Source: Patagioenas fasciata
Lineage: Eukaryota; Chordata; Aves; Columbiformes; Columbidae
Reading direction: 5' to 3'
Assembly: GCF_037038585.1 (NCBI RefSeq)
Contig: NC_092523.1
Span: 28,525,501 to 28,589,500 of the forward strand
DNA: 64,000 bases
The notes under the pieces are model-generated. The model ran no database searches, had not been told where the DNA came from, and saw only the letters and a program-made list of their open reading frames with translations. The position numbers and the translations under genes are program-made. How positions within the stretch are numbered: position 1 is the stretch's first letter; each line of letters opens with the position of its first letter. Positions 36,961 to 51,900 of the stretch are shown in pieces.

Positions 36961-39900
36961 TGCCCGGTCACAGGCCTCTCAGGGCACCTCTGGGAACAGC
37001 TCCTGGTCTGCTGGCACAGCAGCTGGCCAGCCCTCTCTGGGGGTGTGCACACAACTCGCAGTGTGCAGTTAAAACCCTGGCAAATATTTTTGAAAGGGAT
37101 TTAACCAGCTGTATGAACTCCTCAATCTGGAAGGCTGGTTGCAAGAAGTGAAGCAGGTTTTTCTGAAGGAAAAGGAGTGAGCTGAGTTAGGATTTGATCC
37201 TGCTCAAAATATTTTCCGCTCTCTCGTGATTTGTAGAAGCATTGCATTTTTTAAGTGATATGTTTCATGTGACATTAATAGACAAAGTGCACCAGTTCCT
37301 TAAGTATAGCTGTGTGAAAGCAGAGACACTGCAATGTCTGAAAGTCAGACAAAGTTTTTACTTGAAAAATCCCCCCTTGAGCTTTCTTTTGCTTATTCTT
37401 ATCTATTTTATTTCCCTAATGAAAGAGGGAAGTACCTAAGCCTTATGTGCCGACAGAGGAGGAAAGAAGGCTCCTTAAGGAATGTGCTGAAGAGAGTGCC
37501 CGTTATAGAGGTAAGTTCAGTTTACTGGTAAACTTGGTTTGCTTTTCTTCCACCCTTAGATTTTGTTATCTGAGGCATTAAGGAAGGAAGGCCCAGGTCA
37601 TTATATCACAACAGTTCATTAACAAAGTTCACGTGGTCTAAAATTGCATGTAAATGTTGATCCATGCAGGATTAACATTTGTTAAAAGTTTGCAGGACAG
37701 GAATTTTGTAAAAGGTGCAGCATGTTTTGTAAGGTTTATGCTTTATAACAGGATCCCTTCATATTTTAAATTAATGTGCTTATTAGAAGTCTGAAAATAG
37801 ATATAACTAATGAAGTCTCATTTGTTTCTGTATCTAAATATTCTTTTTGTTCTATATTTTTATTTTCAATTGTTGTTGTTGTCTTTAGAAGAAAAGAATA
37901 AGATAGTTTAGTTTAGAAGCACTACTTTCCCTTTGCTGGAGATCTGTGAAGAGAACAACGTAGAAGTAGTCGCTCATCCCAATTTTTGGAGAAAATTTGT
38001 GTGTCTGTGCATGGCCAGACTTTTGGGCTTTTTCCCTGTAAATAAAAGCTAAGGTTCTTAGGCATGATTCTTCAATCAGTAATGATTTCTGTACTGCAGC
38101 TAGTATAAAGGAATAATAAACCTGCATTGTTTTCACAGAGTACTTTGTGTCTCGTTTTATTTGAAATATCAAGGTCATATTGGGTTTTTTTTCCATGAAA
38201 CATTGAGAACTGATTGCATTACTTCTTGTTTCTGTAATCCAAAGGTTCTAGATATACCTGTTTTTTATGGATCTGGTCAAGAGATTTGACCAAGCCTTCT
38301 GATGAGATTGTGACCCACTGTTTGATCACACACTAGTAGATGCCTGCTGGCTTAGCAGAAACCAGGACGGATGAAGAATTTAGCAGCTGATTTGCTAAAT
38401 TTAGCACACTGGGGCTCTGATTTCTCCTGGCAGCCTTTCAGGGACCATTTCTAAGGCATTGTGAATTTGAATTAACAATTCAAAGTTCTGCTTTATGTTT
38501 CTCCATTACTTGACATTCTCCTCTTCCACTTTTTTCAAATCCCTGGAAAACTTCAGCAGCTTTGCTAAAATCTAGCCATTTTCCTGGTATTTTTATAAGT
38601 GAAAAGAGTCAGGTTCATTAGTAGTAAGATGGTGATTGGTTATGACTTATTGACAGTCTCTCTCCTGGAAGAGGGGAGGGAGTTGTTTGTTCTCTTGAGG
38701 TGTTCTGAGTTTTTGGTTTGCCACGCAACTTACTGCCCCATTGATCTTCATGCAGAGACTGAAGAAACATCTCAAAGGTATTGTTGAGAAGTCCCTTATT
38801 AGTTTCTTGATTGATCTCACTTCAGGGACCTACAACAGTAATGGAAAGAATTTTTTTCAGGGGTCCCGTTATCTCAGCGGAACGGCCTAAGGCCTGTTGC
38901 TGTTTTCTAGGTCTCCTGTCTTTGTTTCATTGTTCTGCGTTGCACATACCTAGATTGTTGTTGCGCCTGTATTAAATGTATATTATTTGAATGGCTCTTT
39001 GCAAGAGGTGTGGGCTGCCTGTGTGACTGCCCTGATATTCTCAGTTCTTGTTTTATCAGCTCTTGTTATTCACAGATCTTACTATAAATTTGTGTGATTT
39101 CAGTTTGTTTATTTAAGTTTCAAGCTGTACTTAATTTTGCCAGTTCTTACAAACCCTGTTTTGATGTAGTTTCTGTTGACAGCTTCTACTTCAGAAATGC
39201 TTGCTAGTAATTGTATAATTCAGTTTAATAGGTGCTTTACTGGTATTGTGGTTTTTTTAATCACATTACCATATAAGGTAAATTCTAATACTGTAAAATT
39301 CACATTACAATCTACAGTTTTTGCTTTGCACTTTTAATCTCGCTAACAAAATCAAACAAGATCAATATGACTTTTTCACATGAAACCTTTTTGACTAGGG
39401 TACATTACATTCACATCCTTAATTATGTGCTGTTGATGCATCTGCTTTCCATTTTGCTTCCTAGGAGTTGTTTTGTTCCTGAAGCAGAAAAAGTACTTTT
39501 TTTCCCATAGCAGTGAAAAGTATTTATCTTTTCTGATTTATTAAGCTGCTTTTGGTTTGGTTTGGTTTTTTTCTACACTTGAAAAATTATTCATATTGAT
39601 TTTTATGTGTGAACCAAATTTTCATTTACCTATTACTCTCTTAATTTCCAGTTACCATTTTGGGCCATTTATATGCTCACGTACTAGCAGCTGTTTCCCC
39701 GGAAGTGTGTAACCTGCTTTTGATGTCTGTTATATGTGTGTTGGGTCCATAAGTAACTTCAAACCTGGAAGGGCAGACTGAAGTCCTCTGTAATAAGTTC
39801 TCTTGTTTTCAAACACCTTCCCTTGTTTTTTTTGTGGGTTTTTTTGCTGGGTTGGTTTAGGGGGGTTTGTGTGTGTGTGTGTTTTGGTTTTCCTCTCACA

Positions 39901-42900
39901 ATTTAGCTTGAATTCTGCACTGCCATTCTACACCTAAGAAAATCTAGAAGTCTGAATTTTGGAAAGTCTAGAATCTCTAAAAGCATGAGGGTTTTAAACT
40001 TCAATAGATTGGAAGATGTTAGTCTCCATAAAGTGTTACTTTAATTTTGCTTGTGAACCGAGGAGCCAGTACTTTTTCTTAAAGGTGATACCCAGTCATA
40101 TTTTACCCTAAAATGCTGGTTGGACTTCTAATCTACTTTCCATCTGTCAGAATTTGTGAAGGAATAAACTGTTAGTTTACGAAGTATGTTTTAATACTGT
40201 GCTGTTCACATTCTAAAAATTATAATTTATCTTCAAATATGAACCTAGTGAACAGATCGTGTGCATCAAAACACTATAAACGTAGTGCCATTGAAAAAAA
40301 TTCTCCACTAGGTAAAGTCATTGAGACTTTTTGTAATGTCTACAGTTTCAGACTTGCTTAAAATGTGATTTCATTATGACATATGTACATCTTTACTGCA
40401 ATGAACTTCAGTCTTCTGTCATGTTTGTTATTTCAGTGTCACCGTATCTCGTATGGGCATTGTCATCTTTACAAATAGTTTAAAAGTTAATCTTCCCAAT
40501 ATCATAATTATCATTGCTTGAAATAAACATTCCTTTTGTTTCTTGCCATCTTCAAATGCTTCTTGCCACCTAAAGTCTTTCAATATGATAAAAACTGATT
40601 GTGATGGATAGTAATGCTCTCCCATGTTTATTGTCTTCTCTGCATTCCTGACCCTACCCTGAGTTGTATAGTTTGATCCATAAACTACAGAATGTGCTGG
40701 TGCATATAACCTAATTTACCTAATTCTAATCAATGTAGTTTATATGTCTATTAGAGGTATACTTTTTCCAAAGTTCTTACGTTAAAACAAAATCAAGACT
40801 TTTGGTTTTCAACAATTTTTTAGAGATATTGGCCTCTGTGTAACTGCCTTTCATCCTGGATAAGTGTGTTGCTTCTCTGGTTTAAAGTTCTGCATCTTGA
40901 TGCTGTTGCGGTTGTAGCTACACCTGTAATCTTGTCCTTCCAGCTTTGTCCCATCCGGCACTGGCTTTTGTGTTGTAGGAAGCATGAAGTCTAATGAAGA
41001 CAGGATGACTCATTAACCACTACTCCATAATTTGTAGTGGAACTTAAAATCTGGAACTGAGAATGTTTTGTAATTCATATACAGTTTGTTAATTATATAT
41101 ATGGTTGTATTCTTAGTAAGGCCTAGCAACTGTTACTGCATGTTTGTTAAATGTAGTTGAAAATATTGAAAATCATGTTTTAAGTAGCTTTTCTTCTTCT
41201 TCACAGCTTTTCCTTTGGCTGCAGTGAGCATGCTTGCTACTAGTTTCTTAATAAGAAGAGGTAAAGTGTAAACATGCTTTGGGTTAGTTTGGATTTGGTC
41301 AAATGAAATATATTTCTGCTGCTAATAAAGTTACTATAACAAGATAATATCTAACCTACTTGTAATGAAAAGAAGTTCAGACTCTTTAACTACATGACTT
41401 GCAGTTCCTGAAACTAAAGAAGGAGCAAAATTTTAAAGTAAAATCAAATCCATGTTTATTTTATGTTGTTTGGCAAACTCAGTATCTCAGTGATCGTGAA
41501 ACAAAATGTTCTGTAGTGTGTAGTAATACTGTGTGTGATATTAGAGAGGTAGTTCTTAGGTATTTATAATTTGGGGGGAATTCAGATGTTCGGTTTTCTT
41601 GATTATTCTTCAACATTAAGTCTAAAAGAGTAAAGTGCTACCTATGAACATAACTACAAACTAACCTACAAACATAACTACAGTTAATGTTTTTCAGTTT
41701 AATTCTTATCTTATTACTAATTATTTTGATTCTTATTTTCAGGTGTTTTACGAGATAGCTCAAGATTTGGCTCTTTTACAAAAGTTGCATGTAAGTAAAA
41801 GCTACGTATAAATTCAGCTTGTATTTGTGCCTTTGGTTCTGGAATCTGTTGCACAGATGTAATTCCCATGAGACCAGCTGGCTGATTCACTCTGACTCCA
41901 CTCTAGAATCATCAAGTATCTCAGCTTGGAAGGGACCCATAAGGATTGTCGAGTCCAACTCCCTGCTCTTCTTGGGACAGCCTAAAACTAAACCATATGA
42001 CTAAGAGCATCGTCCAGATGCTTCTTGAACTCTGAGGAATTTGGTGTCATCACCACTTTCCTGGGGAACCTGTTCCAGTGACCGAGCACCCTCTCAGTGA
42101 AAGAACCCCTTTCTTTTGTCCAATCCAAACCTCCCCTGACACAGCTTCATTCCATTTTCTTGTGTCCTGCCACTGGTTACCAGAGGGAGGAGATCAGCAG
42201 TTCCTTTGCCTCCCTTGAGGAAGTTGTAGACTGCGATGGGGTCACCCCTCAGCCTTCTCTTCTCCAACCTGAACAAGCCAAGTGACCTCAGCCGCTCTTC
42301 TTCCCTGTGAGATTCTTGCCCTTGAGACCTTTCACCATCTTGGCCACCCTTTTCTGAACACACTCCAGTAGTTTGATGTCCTTCTTGTGTTGAGGTGCCC
42401 AGAACTGCACACAGTGCTCCAGGTGAGGCTGCACAAGTGCAGAGCAGAGTAGGACAATCACCTCCCTCGCCCGGCTGGCAATGCTGTGCTTGATACACCC
42501 AGGACACGGTTGGCATCTTGGCTGCCAGGGCACACTGTTGACTCATGCTCAACTTGCCATCAACCCAAACCACCAGATCTCCTTCCATGGGGCTGCTTTC
42601 CAGCCTCTCATCCCCCAGTTTGTACATTTAACCAGGATTACCCCATCCCCACATGGAGAATCTGGCACTTACAGAATGGTAGACTCAATGCTTATGCTGA
42701 TGCTGCTGTGCCCAATGATAGGAGTAAATGATCTGATATATCTGATAAATAAGTTCCACCTTCTTGCAGTTAATTTTCCGTCTGCAATGTTTTAGCTCTG
42801 TTTCTTAACTACAACACCTCACACTGCAAGAACCCATCCAGTGTCAGAGGTAGAGCATTTCATTTGTTCACCGTCCTTGAATTTGTGAAGCACGTTTCAG

Positions 42901-45900
42901 ACAAGTTTTGTTTACAGGCTTTCCATAAAATTGTAAGATTTGAAATGTGCTTGACAAGTATAAGAATTTAAGATTAAAACGTTGTAAATAGATATTGTAA
43001 AGCTTGTTTTAAATTACTTTGCCAGAGTATACCCACCCCTCCCTTCCTAATTTGAAGGTCTTTATTCATGCATCTCACTTGTGCCATTCAGGCTATTTTA
43101 GTGCCTTTTTTCCTGGACATTATGTATGTACAATTGTAGGAAAAGAGCAATTTAATGTGAATGATTTTGGATTAAATGTCATAAAAAATGAATTAACAAA
43201 TTAACCTTTTCAATGTAATCCATGACAGTAAAACAGGAAGTTGCCATCTTGCCAATCTGCCCAACTCCAGGCAATTACTTGTACAGTTTATTTCAGTGGG
43301 AAGAGGGTAAAGCCCATGATTTGTGGTGAAGGAAGTGTTGTTTAAGCAGATAAATGAATGGGAGAGACTAGGGCTGCCATTTGTTTATGCTAAATTCTAC
43401 TTGCTTTCTTTGAACACCAAACAATGTTATAACAAACATTTCTACTAAATAATAGAATTCTATTTCCCTGATAGCTCTTAGAGATTTCTAGTTAAGGGCC
43501 ATGTTCCTCCTGTTTAATAGAACTAAGTTTTGAAATCAAGGGAAAAAATAAGGAGCAGCTGGACCAGACCAATTATTCTTGATGTTAAGGTTATATAAGC
43601 CAAAATACTTCTTGCTTTTCCTTTTTGATGTACATTGGTAGGTATATAGACTTTCATTTTATCCTACAATATTTTCCGTAAGGTGTGCGTTTTGGTTGTT
43701 TTTCAGCAGGTAACTTCTTGTGATTTATGTGCATTTTAAATATGGGGATTTTTCTAGGATGTAGCTGGAGGGTAAAAGGCCTGAGTTAAGCAGGTTTCAT
43801 TTCATCCTCATATTGTTTCGGTCAGATGCACCTACAGGATCTTCCTGAAAACTATTGCCAGGGACATAGTTTACAGTCCAAATGATGTCTCCTAATTTAA
43901 CTGCACATTCCTCCTGCAGTGAAATGTGATTAAAGGAACCAATGCAGTTGTGGTTTGGTTTGTTGTTGTTTTTTTTTTTTTTTCCTCCATGAGTTCTGAC
44001 AGAAGAGCAGATGCAGTTCCAGGCACTGCTGCTGACTCATAGCTACCTGACGTTAAACAACAGTAATGCAGTTGAGACAGTTCTTGCTTTTCTGGTGTCC
44101 CTGCTCTGAGTATGTTGCTACTACATCTATTGATTATAATAACGGTCTGTGTCACTTCTGGTTATTAGATTCTTATTCTGAAGAGTATCCATGCCTGATT
44201 ACAGTAATTGCTTTTTAAATCTAACCAACATAGCTGAGTCAGGATTTTTTAGTCTCTGTCTTGCATCTTTTCCTGCATTGTCCCTCTTGATTTTATCTGG
44301 AAGTTGAGAGGTGTTTCATTTTCTAGGTAGGGATTTTCCGATTCGTGGATGTTCTCCCTATAGAAATTACCAATGACTTTCTTCAGTAGTCTTCTAAGCA
44401 GTCTGACAATTTAATAGAACTTCTAGTTAGTTGTGACTGTTGCACCACATTGGCAGCATCCCCTTCAGCATAACATAGAGCTATTGGTCCTCCGTCCCTC
44501 ATTGGCAAAGAAGGGTGAGATCCATGTGTTCACCTTCACGTTAGCCGTCAGCGGGACCTGGCATCTTCTATCGATCTCTGATCGGCTTCTCTAAGGGCTT
44601 GTCACAGCGAATACAGAAGCAGCAGAGAGCAACACTATCTCATTTAATGTGCTAACTTTGAAAATGTGGATCATCTGGCTGTTAGTTCTGTAGTAAGAGA
44701 AAACAAATACTTTAGCCAATAATTACTTTGGGTGAAACAACTTCCAGAGAGATGTTTTCACTTTTTGTGACTGGAAAGCCTCAAGAAAATGATACTTTCT
44801 CTTTGCAATTTATGCTGCTTAGCTTTATTTTACTAAATAGTTAGTTTAAATTCTTGTTAGACTGTTTTTCCTTTTAGGGGCTTGTAGTTCTTCCCTTTGT
44901 GCATAGTTGTAGTATTTGAGATGTCTTCCAAATTCGTTTTTGTTTGGTTGGTTGGTTTTGGTTTTTTTACCTGCTAAACAGAGACACCCTTACATTTCTC
45001 ATTTGTAAACTTCACTTGTAGTTGTGGCTGTTCTCTTTTCCTTTGGGCAAGGATTTTTAACCTCCTTTTGAAAATACAGACACTGGGACAGGGATCGCAA
45101 TTTTGGTACCAGTACAGCATGATTGGGTAAAATAACCTTTTGTATTGATTCCCAGTAATTGACTCTTTCCCAGCTTAAAGATGATTGAGAGTCTTTAGTC
45201 TTTGTATTTAGAAAATACTCGTTGCATATGAAAGAAGGATCTAGTCCTTTTCTCCTACAAAGTCAACAGCAAAACTTCTATTAATTGCCATTGAATCCTT
45301 CATGGTCCTTCATACTCTATTTGACCCACTTGTCAGTTGATGGAAATAATCAGTTTTAAGCCCAGAAGGATCTATCATGATTTTTTCACAGAATCATAGA
45401 ATGTTAGGGATTGGAAGGGACCTCAAAAGATCATCTAGTCCAGTCCCCCTGCTGAGCAGGAATAACTAGATGAGGTTACACAGGAATGTGTCCAGGCAGG
45501 TCTTGAATGCCTTCAGAGTAGGAGACTCCACAACCTCCCTGGGCAGCCTGTTCCAGTGTTCTGTGACCCTCACTGAGAAGAAGATTCTTCTCAAATTTAA
45601 GTGGAACCTTTTGTGTTCCAGTTTGTAGCCATTACCCCTTGTCCTAGCATTGGTTGTCACCGAGAAGAGCCTGGCTCCATCCTCATGACACTCACTCTTT
45701 ATATATTTATAAACATTAATGAGGTCACCTCTCAGTCTCCTCCAAGCTAAAGAGACCCAGCTCCCTCAGCCTTTCCTCATAAGGGAGATGCTCCACTCCA
45801 TCATCATTGTTGCCCTACGCTGGACTCTCCAGCAGTTCCCTGTCCTTCTGGAACTGAGAGGCCCAGAACTGGACACAATATTCCAGGTGTGGTCTCACCA

Positions 45901-48900
45901 GGGCAGAGTAGAGGGGAAGGAGAACCTCTCTCGACCTACTAACCACCCCCCTTCTAATACATGCCAGGATGCCATTGGCCTTCCTGGCCAAAAGGGCACA
46001 GTGCTGGCTCATGGTCATCCTGCTGTCCACCAGGACCCCCAGGTCCCTTTCCCCTACACTGCTCTCTAATAGGTCATTCCCCAACATATACTGGAACCTG
46101 GGGTTGTTCCTACCCAGATGTAAGACTCTACACTTTCCCTTGTTATATTTCATTAAATTTTTCCCTGCTTAACTCTCCAGCCTGTCCAGGTCTCGCTGGA
46201 TGGCGGCACAGCCTTCTGGCGTATCAGCCAGGAGCATTATTCTTATATCCTGTCTAGCAGATGAAAATAGCTCATGCACTAAATTGAAAGCATTTGCCTG
46301 GTGATTGCAAGGGTTCAGCTAATTCAGTAGTTTGCCTTTTCAAGATACGACTATTCTGATGGATTAAATTTACTACCTTTGTTTATTCCTGACTGTTTTG
46401 TCATATTTGATAGTTACTTGTTATTTCTGGATCTTGGAAAAAAACTGATTGCAATTATTTTCCTTTTTGTCACCTGTCATTCATCAAGTACTAGCTGAAA
46501 TAAGCTGATGCTCATGCCATGCGTAAATCATTGCTCTATGTCTCTGTTCAGTTGTTGCTTTTGTTTTTAGTGCCCTTTGTCTGCAAAAGAACCAGAGAGA
46601 GATGGTTACTGCATGGTTTTAGTTTAGATCTAAACTGTTTGTTTGGGTTTTTTTCTTTTATTCAAGGTACTGTATAGTTTATTTGAAATTATTATTTTAG
46701 AACTGTGATGAATGTTATGATACAGCATATAAAACCATCTTTTTTCTCTTTTAAAAAAGTTGCTGGAATGTGTGGATACCTGGCTGGAAAGATATCCTAC
46801 TTGCCAATCTGTAGCGAGAAATTTAAGAAACTGAAGGATTCCCCAATAGGAGATGTTCTACGACAAGCTCAGAGACATAGTTCACATAAGTAAGAATTTA
46901 ATTCTCTTTTAAATTTGAAACTTATTATTGAATAGGACATTTTGAACACTAACAGATCAAGACTACATTTGCAGCTTTCAAAGACCTTCAGAGCTGCACC
47001 TTCTCTCTTTCACCTATTTCCCCAAATCTTCCACTTTCAGGAAGCCGTATCTGTAGCAGTTGGTCTAAACGCGCATGTTGAGCTTGTTACGTACAGCTGA
47101 TCACTTTGAGGAGTACAAAAAGAAACATTTTATTTAGCAAAATGTATTCCTTGTAAATTAAGATGTTGCTTTCCTGTGGAATTTACTTATGGTAGTTTGA
47201 CAGCAGAAGTTGCCTCCTTAGTTTAGAAGTAAACTAAGTTTACTGAAATAAAATAGTGTTACATTCTGGAAGTTTTTCCCATAGTTTAGTTTTGATTGAA
47301 GTAGGAAGAGGGTGGAAATGATTTCAGTGTTTATCAAAGGAAAGAGCTTAGTAAACAATATCAGTGCAGGAAGAAGCATGGTGGTCAAACTTACTGCTGT
47401 TTGTTTAAATCCTTTACATCTGCAACAGCATTATGAGGTACATATGAGAAACTCATCAGGTTCTTAAAACTATTTCCTGTTTTGTTCCAACATGTTTTCT
47501 TGCCTCAAGTGGTTTTTAATTGCAAAGTACTTTCGGAATATCTCACTTAAACCCTTGACTCGAAACAGGGAGAAGAGCATTTGGATAATGAGTAGGAGTC
47601 CTGCTACGTATGTGCTAAGATTTGTTAAATGTTTAAAAAGGACTTGATTAAATTCTTAATTACTTTATAAATTCAGATTTATGACAGATTTGTCTACAAG
47701 ATTTACCTTTATTCTGAAAAGTTTGGTTTTTATGGCATCAAACATAATCTTAGGAACTACCACTTCATACATTTACTGTATAAATTCAGCTGAGCTCAAG
47801 CTGGACTTGTCCCTTCACCCTTCTCCCCTGGTTTCTGGTAAGAAATTGTCGTGATCATTAACCGTGTTTGCTCAAGCTGAGAACCTGTTTGAATGCCATC
47901 ATCTGCGGCACCAATAACTCCCTTCAACTTTTAATGGACCATTCTTTTGTATCTGTAAAAGTTTATTTCCTAAGTGATAAATTCTCCTTTTATTTTCTTG
48001 GTTGAATGATTAAATTAATTCAAATAGCATTATTGCCCATAGATGCTCCTCTCTTAAGCCAGCAACAGAAATCATTACATTTTCATGGTCTTTATACATC
48101 TACTAGTTAATGTATTTTGGTAATTCTGATTTGCAGTAAAAATAGGGAGCTAAAAGATTAGATAGGTCTTTAAAGCTGTATTTGCATACACTTTAAAAAT
48201 ATAATTGAGGCAACAAGATGGTTTAGGTCTGTATGTTTTTTGTAAGAATAAAACAAAGACTAATTGCAAATGTTTTTCAGATGAAACTAAAAGTATAGCT
48301 AAGCAGAAATTTCAAGTAAAAAAATAATAAATACTCTAGAGACATTCTAGTGGCACCAAGTGGTGGCATTCTTGATAAAGAGATGTGTCGTGTAGTGGTT
48401 TGCAGGGCCATTCTGAGTATGTAGCAAATGCTTTAGAATATCAGGCCTCAGTTTCCAGAATATTCTTTATGTGATCTTACCTTTCTCTCTTAAGAGAAAA
48501 TTCATTGTTATTTCTGCTGAATTTGGCTACGCAATAGACCTTCAGAATTTAATTTCCCCAAGATAGCTCTTCATTCTCCTTTTTTTTTCTGCTGCTTGGT
48601 ATTGATTAATTACTGCAGCTTCTAGTGATGGAGGGTTTTAAATTGCAAACTCTTCCTCAAGATCTTTAATTGTAGTTCATGGTACCATCCTGTGCTATTT
48701 GTGTCTGATGGGTCTTTTCTGCGTGAGGACTCCCTGTGGGAAGGGATTGTCTTTTTTGTCTTGTAAAGTGCAAAATACTTTCTCTCTTTTGTCTTCTGTT
48801 CTGGAGATTTTCAGGTACAAGTTAAGTTTCTGAGAGGAAGGGAAGAGTGTTGGGGAAGGGATTCTATAGATCATTGCAATGTAAAGAAAAAAAAACAACA

Positions 48901-51900
48901 CTCCAAACTTTAAGATGATAATTCATGTTGGAAATTAAACCATTTAAAGTAAGAGTATTTTCTTGAGCTGCACATACTGTTACTCTTATAGTTCCATTTT
49001 AAACTTTAGTATTTCTGTATTTAATATTTAATTGCATTATTTTCTAGCCGTTCTGGTCGGAAGTCTGAATTTTCAGACATGCCTTCTCAGTCATTTCCTG
49101 AATCTTCTCCAAGAGCTGGGTTCCCGCTTTCTTCCAGCTACTCGGATGATTATAGTTCAACAGATAGAGCCCTCTCCAGTTATGAACCTGTTCCATTCAG
49201 TGCCTCCCTGAATGAATCTTCACCTACAGGAATTACTGATTACACTGTTCAAGGTGTGTTTTGTCTTAATATTTAGCAGTTTGTAGTACAATGACTCTTG
49301 CCTTTGACTTAGATCCTTCTCTTACTAAACTATTTTCATCCCATGCAAACATCTGTGGTCCAATATAGTGGTTTTGAATGAAATAGCTTGAAGTTCCCAG
49401 AATTGTGTTTAGACAGAACTGCAAAATAAATATGGCTTTTTTTCATGTTTTGTAGCTCTCATTGCAAGTAAAGATCATAAATTAACTTAAAAGGTTTAAT
49501 CTGTTGTGAAACTAAACCTGCAAAAAACTCTGCCTGACGTGAAGTTCTTTTTGATTGAAATTCAGATGTATGTGCCATCCTTTCACTGCACTAAATGGAC
49601 CACGGTCTCTACCACTGGTCTGCCAGCCTTTCAGAGGTTATTTCATTGTCACCAGCAATGAGACTGTAACTGTATACTACAATAATTCAGTGACATTAAA
49701 CTGTTTTTCATAATGTAACAAACACTTAAATCTTCTGAGAACTGAGCGCATATTGTTCTGTGTGGCAACAGCTGATTTTCTCAGGGAGCACTGAAATGGT
49801 TTTCAAGTCCTGTTCTGTGCAGCTGTTCCCCTCCTTCCAGCATCAAGTCTCCTCAGCTACTGCAGGGGTAACACACAATTCGGAATTCAGGGCTCTGGTG
49901 CAAAAAGGAGGAAGTTACTGTCAGGTGCAGAGTTTCATACTTTGAATTAGTTTGGATTTTTAAGTCCTTTATGGAAAAGGTTTTATTTCACAAAGAAAGC
50001 CCTTTCATGCAACTCCAGTTTAGTTGTACGAAAGTATCAGATGTGAATGTGTCAATTGTCGTTACACTTCATCACAAATCAATAACTGCTAGAACCTTAA
50101 TTACAGAACAAGATTTTGCATTATAAATGTAGATAAAAGGATAAAATGTTGATCAGGTGACATATGATGGACGTAGCCCTAATTCTTTGAAAGCAGAATT
50201 TAAAGCCTGAATGCAAACCCTTGAGCTTCACTTAGATTTCTCTTCAGAAATCATAAATATATGAAATGTGATTATAATAAATTTTACATAAAGTGACCAG
50301 TACTGTTTTATCCCTCAACAACACATAGTTGCTAGGATTTCCATTGTGTAAAATGAAGAAGATTTAACTGCCAATCTGCCAGAGCAGTTTGACAGAATGA
50401 AAAGAATAAAAGGAATGGATTAATTAAAGACCACATACATGCCCAGTTGCATTTAGGATTGCAGCTGTCATGCTCCTTTTCATTTGGGGTTGAGCTGTAA
50501 TTAACTGGCATTCTAAAATAGGTTGCAGCCAAGTTTTGGTGTGATGCCATTTCTAGCATTTTGATGTTTGTGGTTTTTTTTTCAGAACCTGCTCCAATTC
50601 CGGAAGAAAGTCGTAAAAAAAAAGGCATCACATATGAGGAATTAAGGAATAAACACAGGGAGACATATGATGTAATGCTACCACCAAAGGCAGAAACTCC
50701 AAACAAGTTTTCACAGGAAAAACCAGCTAAGGAAGGTAATATACTGATTTACGGAAATACGTAGTAAATTCAAATATTGGCAGTTATGTTAAAAATGGGT
50801 TAATTCTACTTACCCTTTAAACAATCTATTTTTACAGTATTTGCAAGTATCTCATGATGTGGTCTGGAGTTTCATATTTCAGATTAATTATTGCTTTAAA
50901 AATATTGATCTTCTAATAGCAAATTATAATTCCTCTTCTCCAGCCACATTGCTCAGTGCCAGACTAAAGATCTCATAACTTTTGGTGTATTTAATGTATT
51001 GAGCAACCTCTTTCAACAAAGAATTCTCTGAGCTCAGAAAAATAAGACTGTGAGCTATGGAAGGGGGTGTATGTTCTAGATAGCATTGTTCTCTCACAAT
51101 AGAGCATGTGGTTGATGGTTTTGAAGGGGGGGGTATTTATGAGTTGTTTCATGTGGAATTAGAGGATTTCTATAGAGGCATTGTTTGTAGAGGTTCATTT
51201 TCTACATTAAAACTCAAAAGAAGGAAACTGTGTTTGGCAGCAATATCGAGAGCTGTTTTCACAGTGAAAAACAGAACTTTACACAGCAAAATAAGAATGC
51301 AACATCCTGAAGAATAAGATGCCATTCAGTCAGCTTCTGGACTGAGTTTTTTAAAAAAGAGACACTGAAGCAATTCATAATTGCTTGCTCTAGAAGTTTT
51401 TTATTTAGTGTGACATCTGTGAAAATGATGTTGGCAAGAGGAACGTTTTGCCATTTAACGCACTGCTGGACCAGTCAGCTTGAATTGTTTGGGTTTGTGC
51501 GCAGTGTCCAGTCTTGCCAATCACATTGCAAGAAGATTTGCAGGAGTAGCTCATGTCTCCTATGAGGCATAACAGGTGGTAATAAGTATAGAAAAGTCTA
51601 TTAATGCAAAAAGTTCTGAAGCAGTAATAGGAAGCTTTGGAACTGTGTTGCATAAGAGCATCAGTGAATTACTTTCTCCAGATCATCTGTCGTTGGCAAA
51701 TCTTTATGGTCTTGAAATAAAAATTATAAACAATTATTAGGTAATGATTTAAATCTGTTATTTCAAAGATGGAAGCCTTTTTGTCTTATCACGTGACTGT
51801 GCCAAATGAGACATTACAACACTATTGAAGCTGTAGTTTCAGATTGTTTTTAAGCTACATCAGCTGACACTTCGTTGATTTACACACATTTCTTTTTCAA

